Positions 8,426-16,951 of a stretch of 64,000 nucleotides of DNA are shown one piece after another. Each line of letters begins with the position of its first letter. Within the stretch, counting starts at the first letter, position 1. The position numbers were made by a program, and so were the translations under genes. Under the pieces are notes generated by a model that made no database searches, had not been told where the DNA came from, and saw nothing but the letters and a program-made list of their open reading frames with translations. The DNA is from Thermomicrobiales bacterium (GTDB lineage: Bacteria > Chloroflexota > Chloroflexia > Thermomicrobiales > CFX8): the NCBI GenBank assembly GCA_037045155.1, contig JBAOIG010000003.1:744001-808000 (forward strand). Direction: 5' to 3'.

Positions 8426-9477
8426 GGCGAACGACGGCTCGGGCCAGCGCTCATCCTGACAGCCTCGGCGATCTCCGCCACAAGCGGAGCAACGACCGTC
8501 GAGGCTGTTTCGCGTCCTGCTTTGATCGACGCGTCGGTATCCTGCAACAGTAGTGCAATTCGACGATGCGCTGACGCCGGTATCCGGCCGCCCCGGCTCG
8601 ACGCCATTTTGATCCGAGGTTCGCTAGCGCCGGCAGCGCCAGCAATAGTCGCTGCGCCATATTCCCGGACATAGCGCAGCGAGGCGAGTATCGGGGCTTC
8701 GGACGCGAGCGAAGCAACGATCAGCTCTGCCGGTTGACCGGCGTCGAGCATCTTCTCAAGCTCGATGAGCGCCCGGCTTGTCTGCCCAGCAAACACCGCA
8801 TTATTGAGCTCGAACGCAACATACCCACCTCGATCGACGACCAGGAGGCGAACGAGATCCGCGTCGATAGTCCCATCCGACGCGCTGACAAGCTTGTCGA
8901 TTTCACTGGCAATCAGGCGCGTATCTGGAGTCGCCGTGGTGAACTTCGTCGGAGCCCTCTGCCAGACACCTGGGTAGAGCAGGTCCAGCAACGTCGTGGC
9001 TGCGGTGGGATGCATCTCTGCGCTGCGAGACCGCGCTCGTTCGACGACCCACGCTGCGAGATCCGCGCCACGTGGGATGACATACGACTCCTCGTCCCAC
9101 CCGAGCGGCTTGATCGCTTTGCGCGCGGGGTGATTCGCCGCAACCGAACCCGCATGGCGCATCAGCACTACCGTAGTCGATGGGCAACTCCGTAAAACGG
9201 CGACCAGGTCGGCCCATGGAACACGGCCAGCTGGCTCTTCTTCGGGGTCGCTATCTGCGGAGCGTCGGGCGACGACAAACGGCTGGCTGAGAACGACAAC
9301 GCGCTCTCCGCCAAAGAATGGCGCAGACTGGCACGCTGTAGCAATTTCGGAGATCGTCGACGATTGCACATCGATCGTCGTGGTACTTAGCCCCTGGGGG
9401 TCGAGCGATTGCCGAAGTGACAACACGCGCTCATCAATACGAAGATCGTCGTCGCCATAGAGAAAGATGCTCACCAC
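8422..9477 (-). CDS. holA: DNA polymerase III delta subunit
   Basis: Delta subunit of the clamp loader, which opens the beta sliding clamp. The 351 residues follow HolA layout: an N-terminal Rossmann-like start (VSIFLYGDDDLRIDERVLSLR), a degenerate AAA+ core without Walker A, and a C-terminal helical collar (HRRIALLLQDTDASIKAGRE). Sequence conservation in this family is low, so the call rests on length, the FLYGDD...R start and overall pattern. The gene converges on rpsT, and the two stop codons share CTAG. Its start lies 57 bases downstream of the structured RNA candidate at 9535-9694. Confidence 0.85.
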   Translation of the reverse strand: MVSIFLYGDDDLRIDERVLSLRQSLDPQGLSTTTIDVQSSTISEIATACQSAPFFGGERVVVLSQPFVVARRSADSDPEEEPAGRVPWADLVAVLRSCPSTTVVLMRHAGSVAANHPARKAIKPLGWDEESYVIPRGADLAAWVVERARSRSAEMHPTAATTLLDLLYPGVWQRAPTKFTTATPDTRLIASEIDKLVSASDGTIDADLVRLLVVDRGGYVAFELNNAVFAGQTSRALIELEKMLDAGQPAELIVASLASEAPILASLRYVREYGAATIAGAAGASEPRIKMASSRGGRIPASAHRRIALLLQDTDASIKAGRETASTVVAPLVAEIAEAVRMSAGPSRRSP

Positions 9478-9534
9478 TGATCCGATCCTTGGCCGCGGCG
9501 TCTGGTCTGGCGCGCTGGTGTCGAGAATGAGGAG

Positions 9535-9694
9535 TGGGTGAGACGAACCGAACCAGATGGGCTAGCTTTCAAGCCTGCATCCGCAGGTGGGAGTCCGGAG
9601 GAGCGGTTCCTGGGAACCGGCCAACGACGCCCGAAAACTAGTGATGTTGGCCCGAAACGCTGTAACCATCCGGCCGGTGTCATCGTCTCACCCA
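9535..9694 (-). ncRNA. structured RNA candidate closed by a perfect 12-bp helix
   Basis: The ends 9535-9546 and 9683-9694 are perfectly complementary over 12 bp. The helix continues inward with small bulges: 9547-9550 with 9675-9678, 9553-9554 with 9672-9673, and 9556-9560 with 9666-9670. Inside lie three local hairpins: 9574-9578/9583-9587, 9604-9609/9614-9619, and 9620-9625/9646-9651. On the minus strand a TATACT box (9701-9706) would start transcription at 9694, the first base of the closing helix, so the minus strand is favoured; no good -35 is seen. I could not match it to tmRNA, RNase P, SRP RNA, a T-box or common riboswitches. A 6S-like RNA, a holA leader, or on the plus strand a leader for 9783, remain possible. 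Confidence 0.5.
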
Positions 9695-9700
9695 GGGCCA

Positions 9701-9706
9701 AGTATA
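9701..9706 (-). promoter_or_regulatory. -10 box for the structured RNA / holA transcript
   Basis: TATACT on the minus strand, six bases before the start of the 9535-9694 element, which is the normal distance to a transcription start. The -35 position (GCCAGC) is poor. Confidence 0.4.
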
Positions 9707-9748
9707 GCCCAGCCGCGCCCGCCGCTGGCGGGCTCACCGGACACTGAC

Positions 9749-9754
9749 TACAAT
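9749..9754 (+). promoter_or_regulatory. -10 box upstream of the 2-hydroxyacid dehydrogenase
   Basis: TACAAT on the plus strand. It overlaps an upstream in-frame ATG (9753) and therefore supports translation starting at the ATG at 9783, which has the strong ribosome binding site AGGGAGGGA (9768-9776). The -35 element is weak. Confidence 0.4.
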
Positions 9755-9782
9755 GCCGAGCACACAAGGGAGGGACGTGACG

Positions 9783-10739
9783 ATGCAGGTCGCGGTGACG
9801 AGGCGAATTGACGATGACGCACTGGCAATTCTCGCCAGTATCGGGCAGTTACGGTATTGGGATAACGACCTTCCGCCCGACCGAGACGAGCTCCTGAAGC
9901 TCCTCGATGGCGTTGATGGCGCGTTGATGCTCCTCACCGACCGGGTCGATGCCGGCCTCCTCGACCGATGTCCGTCGCTTCGGGTTGTCAGTAACCTCGC
10001 CGTTGGTTTCGACAACATCGATGTCGCTGCCTGCACTGCACGGCGAGTTGCGGCCTGCACGACGCCGAATGTGCTTACCCAGACGACGGCTGAATTCACT
10101 ATCGCATTGCTGATGGCCGTCGCTCGCCAGGTTGTCCCGGCCGCCCGCGCCGCGCGCGATGGCGACTGGAAGACATGGTACCCGTTTCGATTTCTTGGCC
10201 GCGACCTGGCCGGCGCGACGCTCGGGATCGTCGGGCTCGGGAGAATCGGCGCCTCCGTCGCTCAGATGGCAACAGGGTTGGGGATGCGCGTCGTGTATAG
10301 CAGCGGGAGAACAGACGAACGTTACCAGCGTCTCGACATCGACGAACTCCTTGAGACAGCCGATATCGTGTCTCTGCACGTCCCAGCTACTCCCACCACT
10401 CACCATCTGATCGACGCCCACGCATTGGCACTGATGAAGTCGGACGCGATTCTGATCAATACCTCCCGCGGGACTGTGATCGACGCCGACGCGCTGGTCG
10501 CAGCATTGGAGGAAGGCCGGCTATTCGGAGTCGGGCTCGATGTCACCGACCCGGAGCCACTGCCGTCCGATCACCCACTCTACAGCTTCGACCGAGTGAC
10601 GATCGTTCCGCACATCGCTAGCGCGACGATGACAACCCGGATGCGCATGTCGTCGCTGGCAGCGCAGAACGTCGTCGCAGTGCTGACAGGGGTCGAGCCG
10701 CCACATTGCCTGAATCCGGAGGTTCTCAGGAATGTCTGA
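9783..10739 (+). CDS. D-isomer-specific 2-hydroxyacid dehydrogenase (glyoxylate/hydroxypyruvate reductase type)
   Basis: NAD(P)-dependent reductase of 318 residues, cytoplasmic. It shows the Rossmann motif GIVGLGRIGASVAQ (GxGxxG), the catalytic Arg in NTSRGTVIDADAL, the Glu in DVTDPEPLP and the His in VPHIASAT, which is the full Arg-Glu-His triad of the family. The short length and lack of an ACT domain separate it from classical serine-pathway SerA and suggest a glyoxylate, hydroxypyruvate or phosphonate type substrate. Start chosen at 9783 for its AGGGAGGGA site; an ATG at 9753 lies in the -10 box. The end overlaps fabF by 8 bases. Confidence 0.88.
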   Translation: MQVAVTRRIDDDALAILASIGQLRYWDNDLPPDRDELLKLLDGVDGALMLLTDRVDAGLLDRCPSLRVVSNLAVGFDNIDVAACTARRVAACTTPNVLTQTTAEFTIALLMAVARQVVPAARAARDGDWKTWYPFRFLGRDLAGATLGIVGLGRIGASVAQMATGLGMRVVYSSGRTDERYQRLDIDELLETADIVSLHVPATPTTHHLIDAHALALMKSDAILINTSRGTVIDADALVAALEEGRLFGVGLDVTDPEPLPSDHPLYSFDRVTIVPHIASATMTTRMRMSSLAAQNVVAVLTGVEPPHCLNPEVLRNV

Positions 10740-11982
10740 TCGCGCGGGCGCCAATCCTGTCGTCGTCACTGGCGTTGGCTGTGTTACCCCACTCGGTATC
10801 GGATCCGCCGACTCGTGGAATCGCGTCGTGGCTGGCGCTGGTGGTGTGGTCGCAATCGATCGATTTGACACATCCGGCTTTCCCGTCCGAATCGCGGCGC
10901 AGGTCCCGGGCTTCAGTGGCGATCGCTGGTTCCCACCAAAGGAGGTCCGGCGGACTGATCGGTATATTCAGCTTGCCGCGGCGGCCACCGACGAAGCAGT
11001 TCACCAGTCAGGGCTGAAGATCACGACCGCGAATCGCGATCGAGTCGGCGTTGTCATCGGCTCTGCCATGGGTGGCATGGAGACACTGGAGAGCGGCTTC
11101 GCGACGTTGGCAACTCGCGGGCCAAACAGGGTCAGCCCGTTTTTTGTGCCAATGATGCTCGCAGACATGGCGTCGGGCATCGTCTCAATCCGTCTCGGCG
11201 CGCGCGGGCCAAACCTCGCCACGGTCAGCGCCTGCGCGAGTGGAGCTCACGCGATCGGGGAATCGGCGGCAATGATCGCCCGTGGCGATGCTGATGTCGT
11301 AATTGCCGGTGGCGCTGAAGCCGCGATTACGCCGGCCGGTGTAGCCGGATTTGCCGCCGCCGGCGCTCTCTCGACCCGTAATGACGATCCAACCCACGCC
11401 AGCAGGCCGTTCGACCGCGAGCGCGACGGGTTCGTGCTTGGCGAAGGGGCCGGTATCCTTGTTCTTGAGTCACTCGAGTCAGCACTCGCGCGGGGAGCAG
11501 CGGTGCTCGCTGTCGTCTCTGGTTATGCCGCGACCGCGGACGCCTCGCACATCGTGCAGCCGGGTCCCGAAGGTGAGGGCGCGGCGCGCTCCATGCGCCT
11601 GGCAATCGAGCGTGCCGGCCTCACCCCCGCCGATATCTCGTACATCAACGCTCACGGGACTTCGACGAGGCTCAACGATGCATTCGAGACACGATCAATT
11701 CGCACCGTGTTCGGCGCGATCACGCCGCCGACGTCATCAACCAAAGGCGCCACCGGCCACCTCCTCGGCGCGGCGGGGGCGGTCGAAGCCGTCTTCTCGG
11801 TGCATGCCCTTCAGGCACAGACAATGCCGCCGACAATCAACTACGAGCACCCTGACCCGGAATGTGACCTGGACTACGTGCCAAACGACGCGCGACCGGG
11901 GGAGTTGCGTCACATCGTCAGCAACTCGCTCGGTTTCGGTGGACATAACGTTTCACTGGTGTTCAGCGCGTACGAGGAGTAA
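10732..11982 (+). CDS. fabF: beta-ketoacyl-[ACP] synthase II
   Basis: Condensing enzyme of type II fatty acid synthesis; elongates acyl-ACP with malonyl-ACP. The 416 residues contain the nucleophile Cys168 (TVSACASGAHA), His308 (INAHGTST), Lys338 (STKGATGH) and His343, which is the KAS II Cys-His-His set. The C-terminal NSLGFGGHN is typical. The gene overlaps the upstream dehydrogenase by 8 bases and is followed by a strong hairpin. Neighbouring fatty acid genes are absent here; plsX is 40 kb away in the same window. Confidence 0.95.
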   Translation: MSDRAGANPVVVTGVGCVTPLGIGSADSWNRVVAGAGGVVAIDRFDTSGFPVRIAAQVPGFSGDRWFPPKEVRRTDRYIQLAAAATDEAVHQSGLKITTANRDRVGVVIGSAMGGMETLESGFATLATRGPNRVSPFFVPMMLADMASGIVSIRLGARGPNLATVSACASGAHAIGESAAMIARGDADVVIAGGAEAAITPAGVAGFAAAGALSTRNDDPTHASRPFDRERDGFVLGEGAGILVLESLESALARGAAVLAVVSGYAATADASHIVQPGPEGEGAARSMRLAIERAGLTPADISYINAHGTSTRLNDAFETRSIRTVFGAITPPTSSTKGATGHLLGAAGAVEAVFSVHALQAQTMPPTINYEHPDPECDLDYVPNDARPGELRHIVSNSLGFGGHNVSLVFSAYEE

Positions 11983-11995
11983 TGCGTTACGCACA

Positions 11996-12031
11996 GCGAG
12001 ACCGGCGGTCAACTACGACCGCCGGTCTCGC
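11996..12031. terminator. bidirectional hairpin between fabF and sigA
   Basis: A 15-bp perfect inverted repeat (11996-12010 with 12017-12031, loop 6) sits between two convergent genes. There is no T-run on either side. Confidence 0.8.
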
Positions 12032-12049
12032 ACATGTCGGATTCACTGA

Positions 12050-13246
<1,197 letters not shown>

Positions 13247-13427
13247 GCTCGATTGCCCCTCCCGCCCGTACGTCTCCAGTCGCTACAGTGGCGTATCGAA
13301 CGAGTCGGGCGTATTCGCGGGGAGTTGCCGGCGAACGATCGAAGGGGTCCCAGAATGCCGGCTCAATTGGCGAACACGAGTATCCTTGTCATTCGTTGTG
13401 GGGTCGCCCGTAGCTTGCCTGATCGGC

Positions 13428-13456
13428 AGTATACGGCAGGTTTACCCACATTTCAA
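13428..13456 (-). promoter_or_regulatory. sigma-70-type promoter of the primary sigma gene
   Basis: On the minus strand TTGAAA (13451-13456), a 17-base spacer, then TATACT (13428-13433). Both boxes match 5/6 to consensus. The predicted start near 13421 leaves a leader of about 175 bases before the sigma gene. Confidence 0.75.
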
Positions 13457-13517
13457 TACGTTGGCAGGCGCGAGCTGACAATTGCCATGCCGAATCGGCT
13501 GATTCAGGAGCCTGATC

Positions 13518-14015
13518 GTGATCACTCTCGGCGTTGACCCGGGCACCGCTCTGCTAGGCTATGGTCTGGTCAGGGGTGAAACCGAACCGTCGCTCATCAC
13601 CTACGGAGTCGTCTCCACTACGAGTTCCGAGATGATGGAGCAGCGACTGTTGCAGGTCTATGACGCGGTTCGGAAGCTCATCGAAGAGTATGAACCGGAC
13701 GAGTTGGCGATCGAACAGCTCTTTTTTGCCCGAAACGTGACGACCGCTCTCGCCGTCGGCCAGGCACGGGGCGTCGTTTTGCTCGCGGCGGCACAGAGCG
13801 GGATACCTGTATTCGAGTACAAACCGTCCGAGGTGAAGCAAACGATCTCTGGCTACGGTAAAGCCGACAAGCAGCAGATCCAACAGATGGTTCAGGTGCT
13901 GCTTGAGATGGACGAGATCCCAACGCCGGACGACGCCGCCGATGCCCTTGCCGTAGCGATCTGTCACGTGCACTTCAGTCGAATGACTCGCCAGTATGGA
14001 ATCAGGGTCCGGTGA
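13518..14015 (+). CDS. ruvC: Holliday junction endonuclease RuvC
   Basis: 165-residue resolvase of the RuvABC recombination complex. Acidic catalytic residues lie in the expected places: Asp7 (TLGVDPGTALLGYG), the Glu in LAIEQLFFARN and the paired Asp in PTPDDAADALAVAICH. The start is GTG with AGGAG (13506-13510) seven bases upstream. Usual ruvA and ruvB partners are not adjacent. The stop overlaps the tlyA start as GTGA, so the two are co-translated. Confidence 0.95.
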   Translation: MITLGVDPGTALLGYGLVRGETEPSLITYGVVSTTSSEMMEQRLLQVYDAVRKLIEEYEPDELAIEQLFFARNVTTALAVGQARGVVLLAAAQSGIPVFEYKPSEVKQTISGYGKADKQQIQQMVQVLLEMDEIPTPDDAADALAVAICHVHFSRMTRQYGIRVR

Positions 14016-14803
14016 GCGCGAGACCACGAAAAGTGCGTGCCGATGAGCTGGTTCTCCGGCAGGGGTTAGCCGAGTCGCGATCACGCGCAAAGACGCTGAT
14101 AGTGGCTGGGGAAATCCGTTCCGGCGATCGCATCATCCTCAAGCCGGCCGAGTTGGTCGACGAGACGCTCCAGCTCGAAGTCCGCGCGAAGCTTCCATAT
14201 GTCAGCCGTGGAGGCTTGAAGCTCGACCACGCACTCAACGAGTTCGAGATCGATGCGACCGGCATGATTGCGGCTGATCTTGGCGCGTCTACGGGCGGCT
14301 TCACGGACTGCCTGCTCCAACGTGGGGCTGCGAAGGTCTACGCGATCGACGTTGGCTATGGTCAGCTCGACTACCGTCTGCGGTCCGATCCGCGTGTCAT
14401 CGTGATGGAACGAGTCAACGCGCGGTATCTCGAGGCGCTCCCTGAGCTGGTCGACTTCGTCTGCATCGACGTGTCGTTCATCTCGCTCCGATTGATTCTG
14501 CCGGTGGCCCGTCGCCTGCTCGGTGGATCCGGCGTCTGCGTCGCGTTGATCAAGCCACAATTCGAAGCCGGGAAAGAGAGCGTCGGAAAGGGTGGCGTCG
14601 TGCGCGACCCGAAGGTTCGCCAGCATGTCGCGAGACAGGTTGTCGAGGCAGCGCGGGAGACTGATTTCGCTGTCCGAGGATTGGTTCCGTCGCCCATCAC
14701 CGGGCCGGCCGGGAATATCGAATACCTGATCTGGATGACGACCGGCCGAGACACAGCGAACGACGTAGATATCGACGAGGTGTTCGAAAGGGGAGATTGG
14801 TGA
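14012..14803 (+). CDS. tlyA: TlyA-family rRNA 2'-O-methyltransferase
   Basis: 263 residues: an N-terminal S4 RNA-binding domain (RADELVLRQGLAESRSRAKTL) followed by an FtsJ-like Rossmann methyltransferase domain with the SAM motif (AADLGASTGGFTDCLLQRGA), VYAIDVGYGQL and the late motif PITGPAGNIEYL. The family methylates riboses in 16S and 23S rRNA; some members are described as haemolysins for historical reasons. GTG start overlapping the ruvC stop (GTGA), and its own stop overlaps the larB start the same way. Confidence 0.92.
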   Translation: MSARPRKVRADELVLRQGLAESRSRAKTLIVAGEIRSGDRIILKPAELVDETLQLEVRAKLPYVSRGGLKLDHALNEFEIDATGMIAADLGASTGGFTDCLLQRGAAKVYAIDVGYGQLDYRLRSDPRVIVMERVNARYLEALPELVDFVCIDVSFISLRLILPVARRLLGGSGVCVALIKPQFEAGKESVGKGGVVRDPKVRQHVARQVVEAARETDFAVRGLVPSPITGPAGNIEYLIWMTTGRDTANDVDIDEVFERGDW

Positions 14804-15555
14804 GGGATCCATTCGCTGCCATCGTCGCCGCGCTGAACAACACTGGACATAGCGAGACTCCAATAACGACCGAGGTTCGAATCGACCTCGACCGACGGCG
14901 GCGGACCGGCTCTCCGGAGATCGTCTTCGGCCAGAACAAGACGGACGAACAGATCATCCGCGCGTGCGAACGGCTACTTGCCGTCGAGCCGCGAGTGATC
15001 GTCTCACGAGTCGGCCGGGAACGAATGGAGCAGCTTGCCAGCGCGCTGGGCGATGTCACGGTCGAGCAGCCGTACCCGGGAGAAACGGTGATCCTCGCCC
15101 GTCCAGATGCTCCGATCGTGCGGAGCATTGGCCACGTTGCGGTGATCACTGCCGGGACGTCCGACCTTTCCGCCGCGGGGGAGGCAGCGACCGTCGCCTT
15201 CGAGCTCGGCTGCCGGGTCACTGTTGTCGCTGACGTCGGCATCGCCGGGCTCCATCGCCTCGTCCAACCGCTCCGGGATCTCATAGCCGACGATGTCGCA
15301 GTCATTATCGTTGCCGCAGGGATGGACGGGGCGCTACCGACAGTCGTGACCGGGCTCGTAGACGTGCCAGTAATCGGGCTGCCGACGTCGGTTGGCTACG
15401 GTGTCGCCAGCGGAGGGAACACCGCGCTCGGCACGATGCTATCGTCGTGCACGCCGGGGTTGGCGGTCGTCAACATTGACAACGGCGTCGGGGCCGGGGT
15501 CTTCGCGGCGCGAATCGCCCACGCCGCGGCACGCCACAATCAGGGTTCGCGCTGA
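14800..15555 (+). CDS. larB: LarB-like protein (nickel-pincer nucleotide pathway, PurE-related)
   Basis: 251 residues. The C-terminal PurE/AIR-carboxylase-like fold is clear: TAGTSDLSAAGEAA, VADVGIAGLHRL, VAAGMDGALPTVV, GLPTSVGYG and VVNIDNGVGAG, preceded by the LarB-type RTGSPEIVFGQNKT. In known organisms LarB carboxylates and hydrolyses nicotinic acid adenine dinucleotide, giving the precursor of the nickel-pincer cofactor of lactate racemase and related enzymes. No larC or larE is in the window, so the pathway is not shown here. Start taken as GTG 14800, forming a GTGA overlap with tlyA; a TTG at 14797 is also possible. The 3' end overlaps meaB by 16 bases, tail to tail. Confidence 0.85.
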   Translation: MRDPFAAIVAALNNTGHSETPITTEVRIDLDRRRRTGSPEIVFGQNKTDEQIIRACERLLAVEPRVIVSRVGRERMEQLASALGDVTVEQPYPGETVILARPDAPIVRSIGHVAVITAGTSDLSAAGEAATVAFELGCRVTVVADVGIAGLHRLVQPLRDLIADDVAVIIVAAGMDGALPTVVTGLVDVPVIGLPTSVGYGVASGGNTALGTMLSSCTPGLAVVNIDNGVGAGVFAARIAHAAARHNQGSR

Positions 15556-16508
15556 TATCGGCCGGCAGAACGCTGAGCAACAGCGGTCGCGACGGTGAGG
15601 GGGTCCGTGCTGCGCGCGAATAGCGACGCGAGGAGACCCTGCGTTTCCGGCTCAAGAAGAACACTGTCGACCTGTGCCGCCAGCCAGCGCCGGGCCAGTC
15701 GGGCAATCTCTCTCCGATCTCGCCTGTCGCGTCGGGATCGGCCTTCGCCAGTCTCAGCCAGGAATGCAGCATGTTGCTCGATCTTCTCGATCAGCGTGTC
15801 GGTGTTGCGTTGCTCGGTTGCCACCGTCTCGACGATCGGCGCAACCCAGGCGCCATGATCGCCTAGCCGAAGCATCATCCGCAGATCACGAACGAGATCA
15901 TTCGCGCCTGCGAGATCGGCCTTGTTGACGACCAGGACATCGGCAATCTCGAGCACGCCGGCCTTGATCGTCTGAATCGCGTCGCCCAGCCCGGGCACCT
16001 GGAGCAGGAGCGTCGTATCGGCCAACTCGCCGACATCGACCTCGTCCTGCCCAACGCCGACAGTCTCGATCAGAATGATGTCAAACCCGTAGGCGTCGAG
16101 AAGATGGACGACGGCGCCAACGGCCAACGACAAGCCACCCATCTCGCCACGAGTCGCCATCGAGCGAATGTAGACGCCCGGATCGTCAAAGTTCTCGATC
16201 ATCCGAATCCGGTCGCCCAGCGTAGCGCCACCAGTCAGCACGCTCGAAGGATCGATCGCGACAACGGCGACGGTCTTCCCGCGCGCCCGATAGCCACGAA
16301 TCAACGCGTTGGTGAGGGTGCTCTTGCCGGCGCCCGGCGGCCCGGTGATACCGACAACATACGCGTTGCCGGTCAATTGATAGACCTCGGAAAGCGCGCG
16401 CATCCCGGCCGGCTGCCCATTCTCGACCCACGAGATCAGCCGGGCGAGGGCGGCGCGGTCGCCCGTGCGGAATCGGGCAACGAGCTCTTCTTGCCGGGTC
16501 ACGATCAC
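15540..16508 (-). CDS. meaB: MeaB/ArgK-type G-protein chaperone of B12-dependent acyl-CoA mutase
   Basis: P-loop GTPase of 322 residues which, in its family, gates delivery of adenosylcobalamin to acyl-CoA mutases and protects them from inactivation. Motifs: Walker A GPPGAGKST near residue 56, the switch segment ATLGDRIRM, GVGQDEVDV, and base recognition NKADLAG. It is the last gene of the mutase cluster on the minus strand; its GTG overlaps the stop of the B12-binding subunit (GTGA), supporting a shared complex. Older databases call such proteins ArgK (LAO/AO transport), which is a misnomer. Confidence 0.93.
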   Translation of the reverse strand: MIVTRQEELVARFRTGDRAALARLISWVENGQPAGMRALSEVYQLTGNAYVVGITGPPGAGKSTLTNALIRGYRARGKTVAVVAIDPSSVLTGGATLGDRIRMIENFDDPGVYIRSMATRGEMGGLSLAVGAVVHLLDAYGFDIILIETVGVGQDEVDVGELADTTLLLQVPGLGDAIQTIKAGVLEIADVLVVNKADLAGANDLVRDLRMMLRLGDHGAWVAPIVETVATEQRNTDTLIEKIEQHAAFLAETGEGRSRRDRRDRREIARLARRWLAAQVDSVLLEPETQGLLASLFARSTDPLTVATAVAQRSAGRYQREP

Positions 16509-16936
16509 TCACCGCTCCGATCGGGTGCGTGCTCGCGGATGAAGCGAACCGCCTCCTCCATCGGCGTTCCAGGGCCAAAGACCTCAGCGACGCCGAGCTC
16601 CTTGACATGTGGAATGTCCTCGTTCGGGATGGTGCCGCCCGCGACAACGAGAACGTCGGTGACGCCCGCCTTCTCCAGCTCAGCGAAGATCTTCGGGAAC
16701 AAGGCCAGATGCGCGCCGGACAGGATCGAGAGCCCGATGACGTCCGCATCCTCGTCGATCGCTGCCCGGGCGATCATCTCGGGAGTCTGGAACAGTCCGG
16801 TATAGATCACTTCCATACCCGCGTCGCGAAGCGCGCGAACCATGACCTTTGCGCCACGGTCATGTCCATCCAGCCCCGGCTTGGCGACGAGGACGCGAAT
16901 CGGCGTCGTTCGCGGATGCGCTGTAGAGACCATCAT
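16505..16936 (-). CDS. B12-binding small subunit of acyl-CoA mutase
   Basis: 143 residues consisting of a cobalamin-binding domain alone. The histidine that replaces dimethylbenzimidazole on cobalt is in the DxHxxG motif (KPGLDGHDRGAKV), followed by GLSILSGAHL and VAGGTIPNEDI. It pairs with the separately encoded catalytic subunit 15 bases upstream, the arrangement of isobutyryl-CoA and archaeal-type mutases rather than the fused methylmalonyl-CoA mutase of many bacteria. Start placed at ATG 16936 behind GAGGGG; a GTG at 16945 would overlap that site. Confidence 0.92.
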   Translation of the reverse strand: MMVSTAHPRTTPIRVLVAKPGLDGHDRGAKVMVRALRDAGMEVIYTGLFQTPEMIARAAIDEDADVIGLSILSGAHLALFPKIFAELEKAGVTDVLVVAGGTIPNEDIPHVKELGVAEVFGPGTPMEEAVRFIREHAPDRSGE

Positions 16937-16951
16937 TCCCTCCACCCCTCG

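Noticed and set aside
9535..9694. T-box or cobalamin riboswitch identity for the structured element
   Set aside because: The T-box antiterminator sequence and the B12-box are absent on both strands, and the flanking genes (holA and a hydroxyacid dehydrogenase) do not suggest such control.
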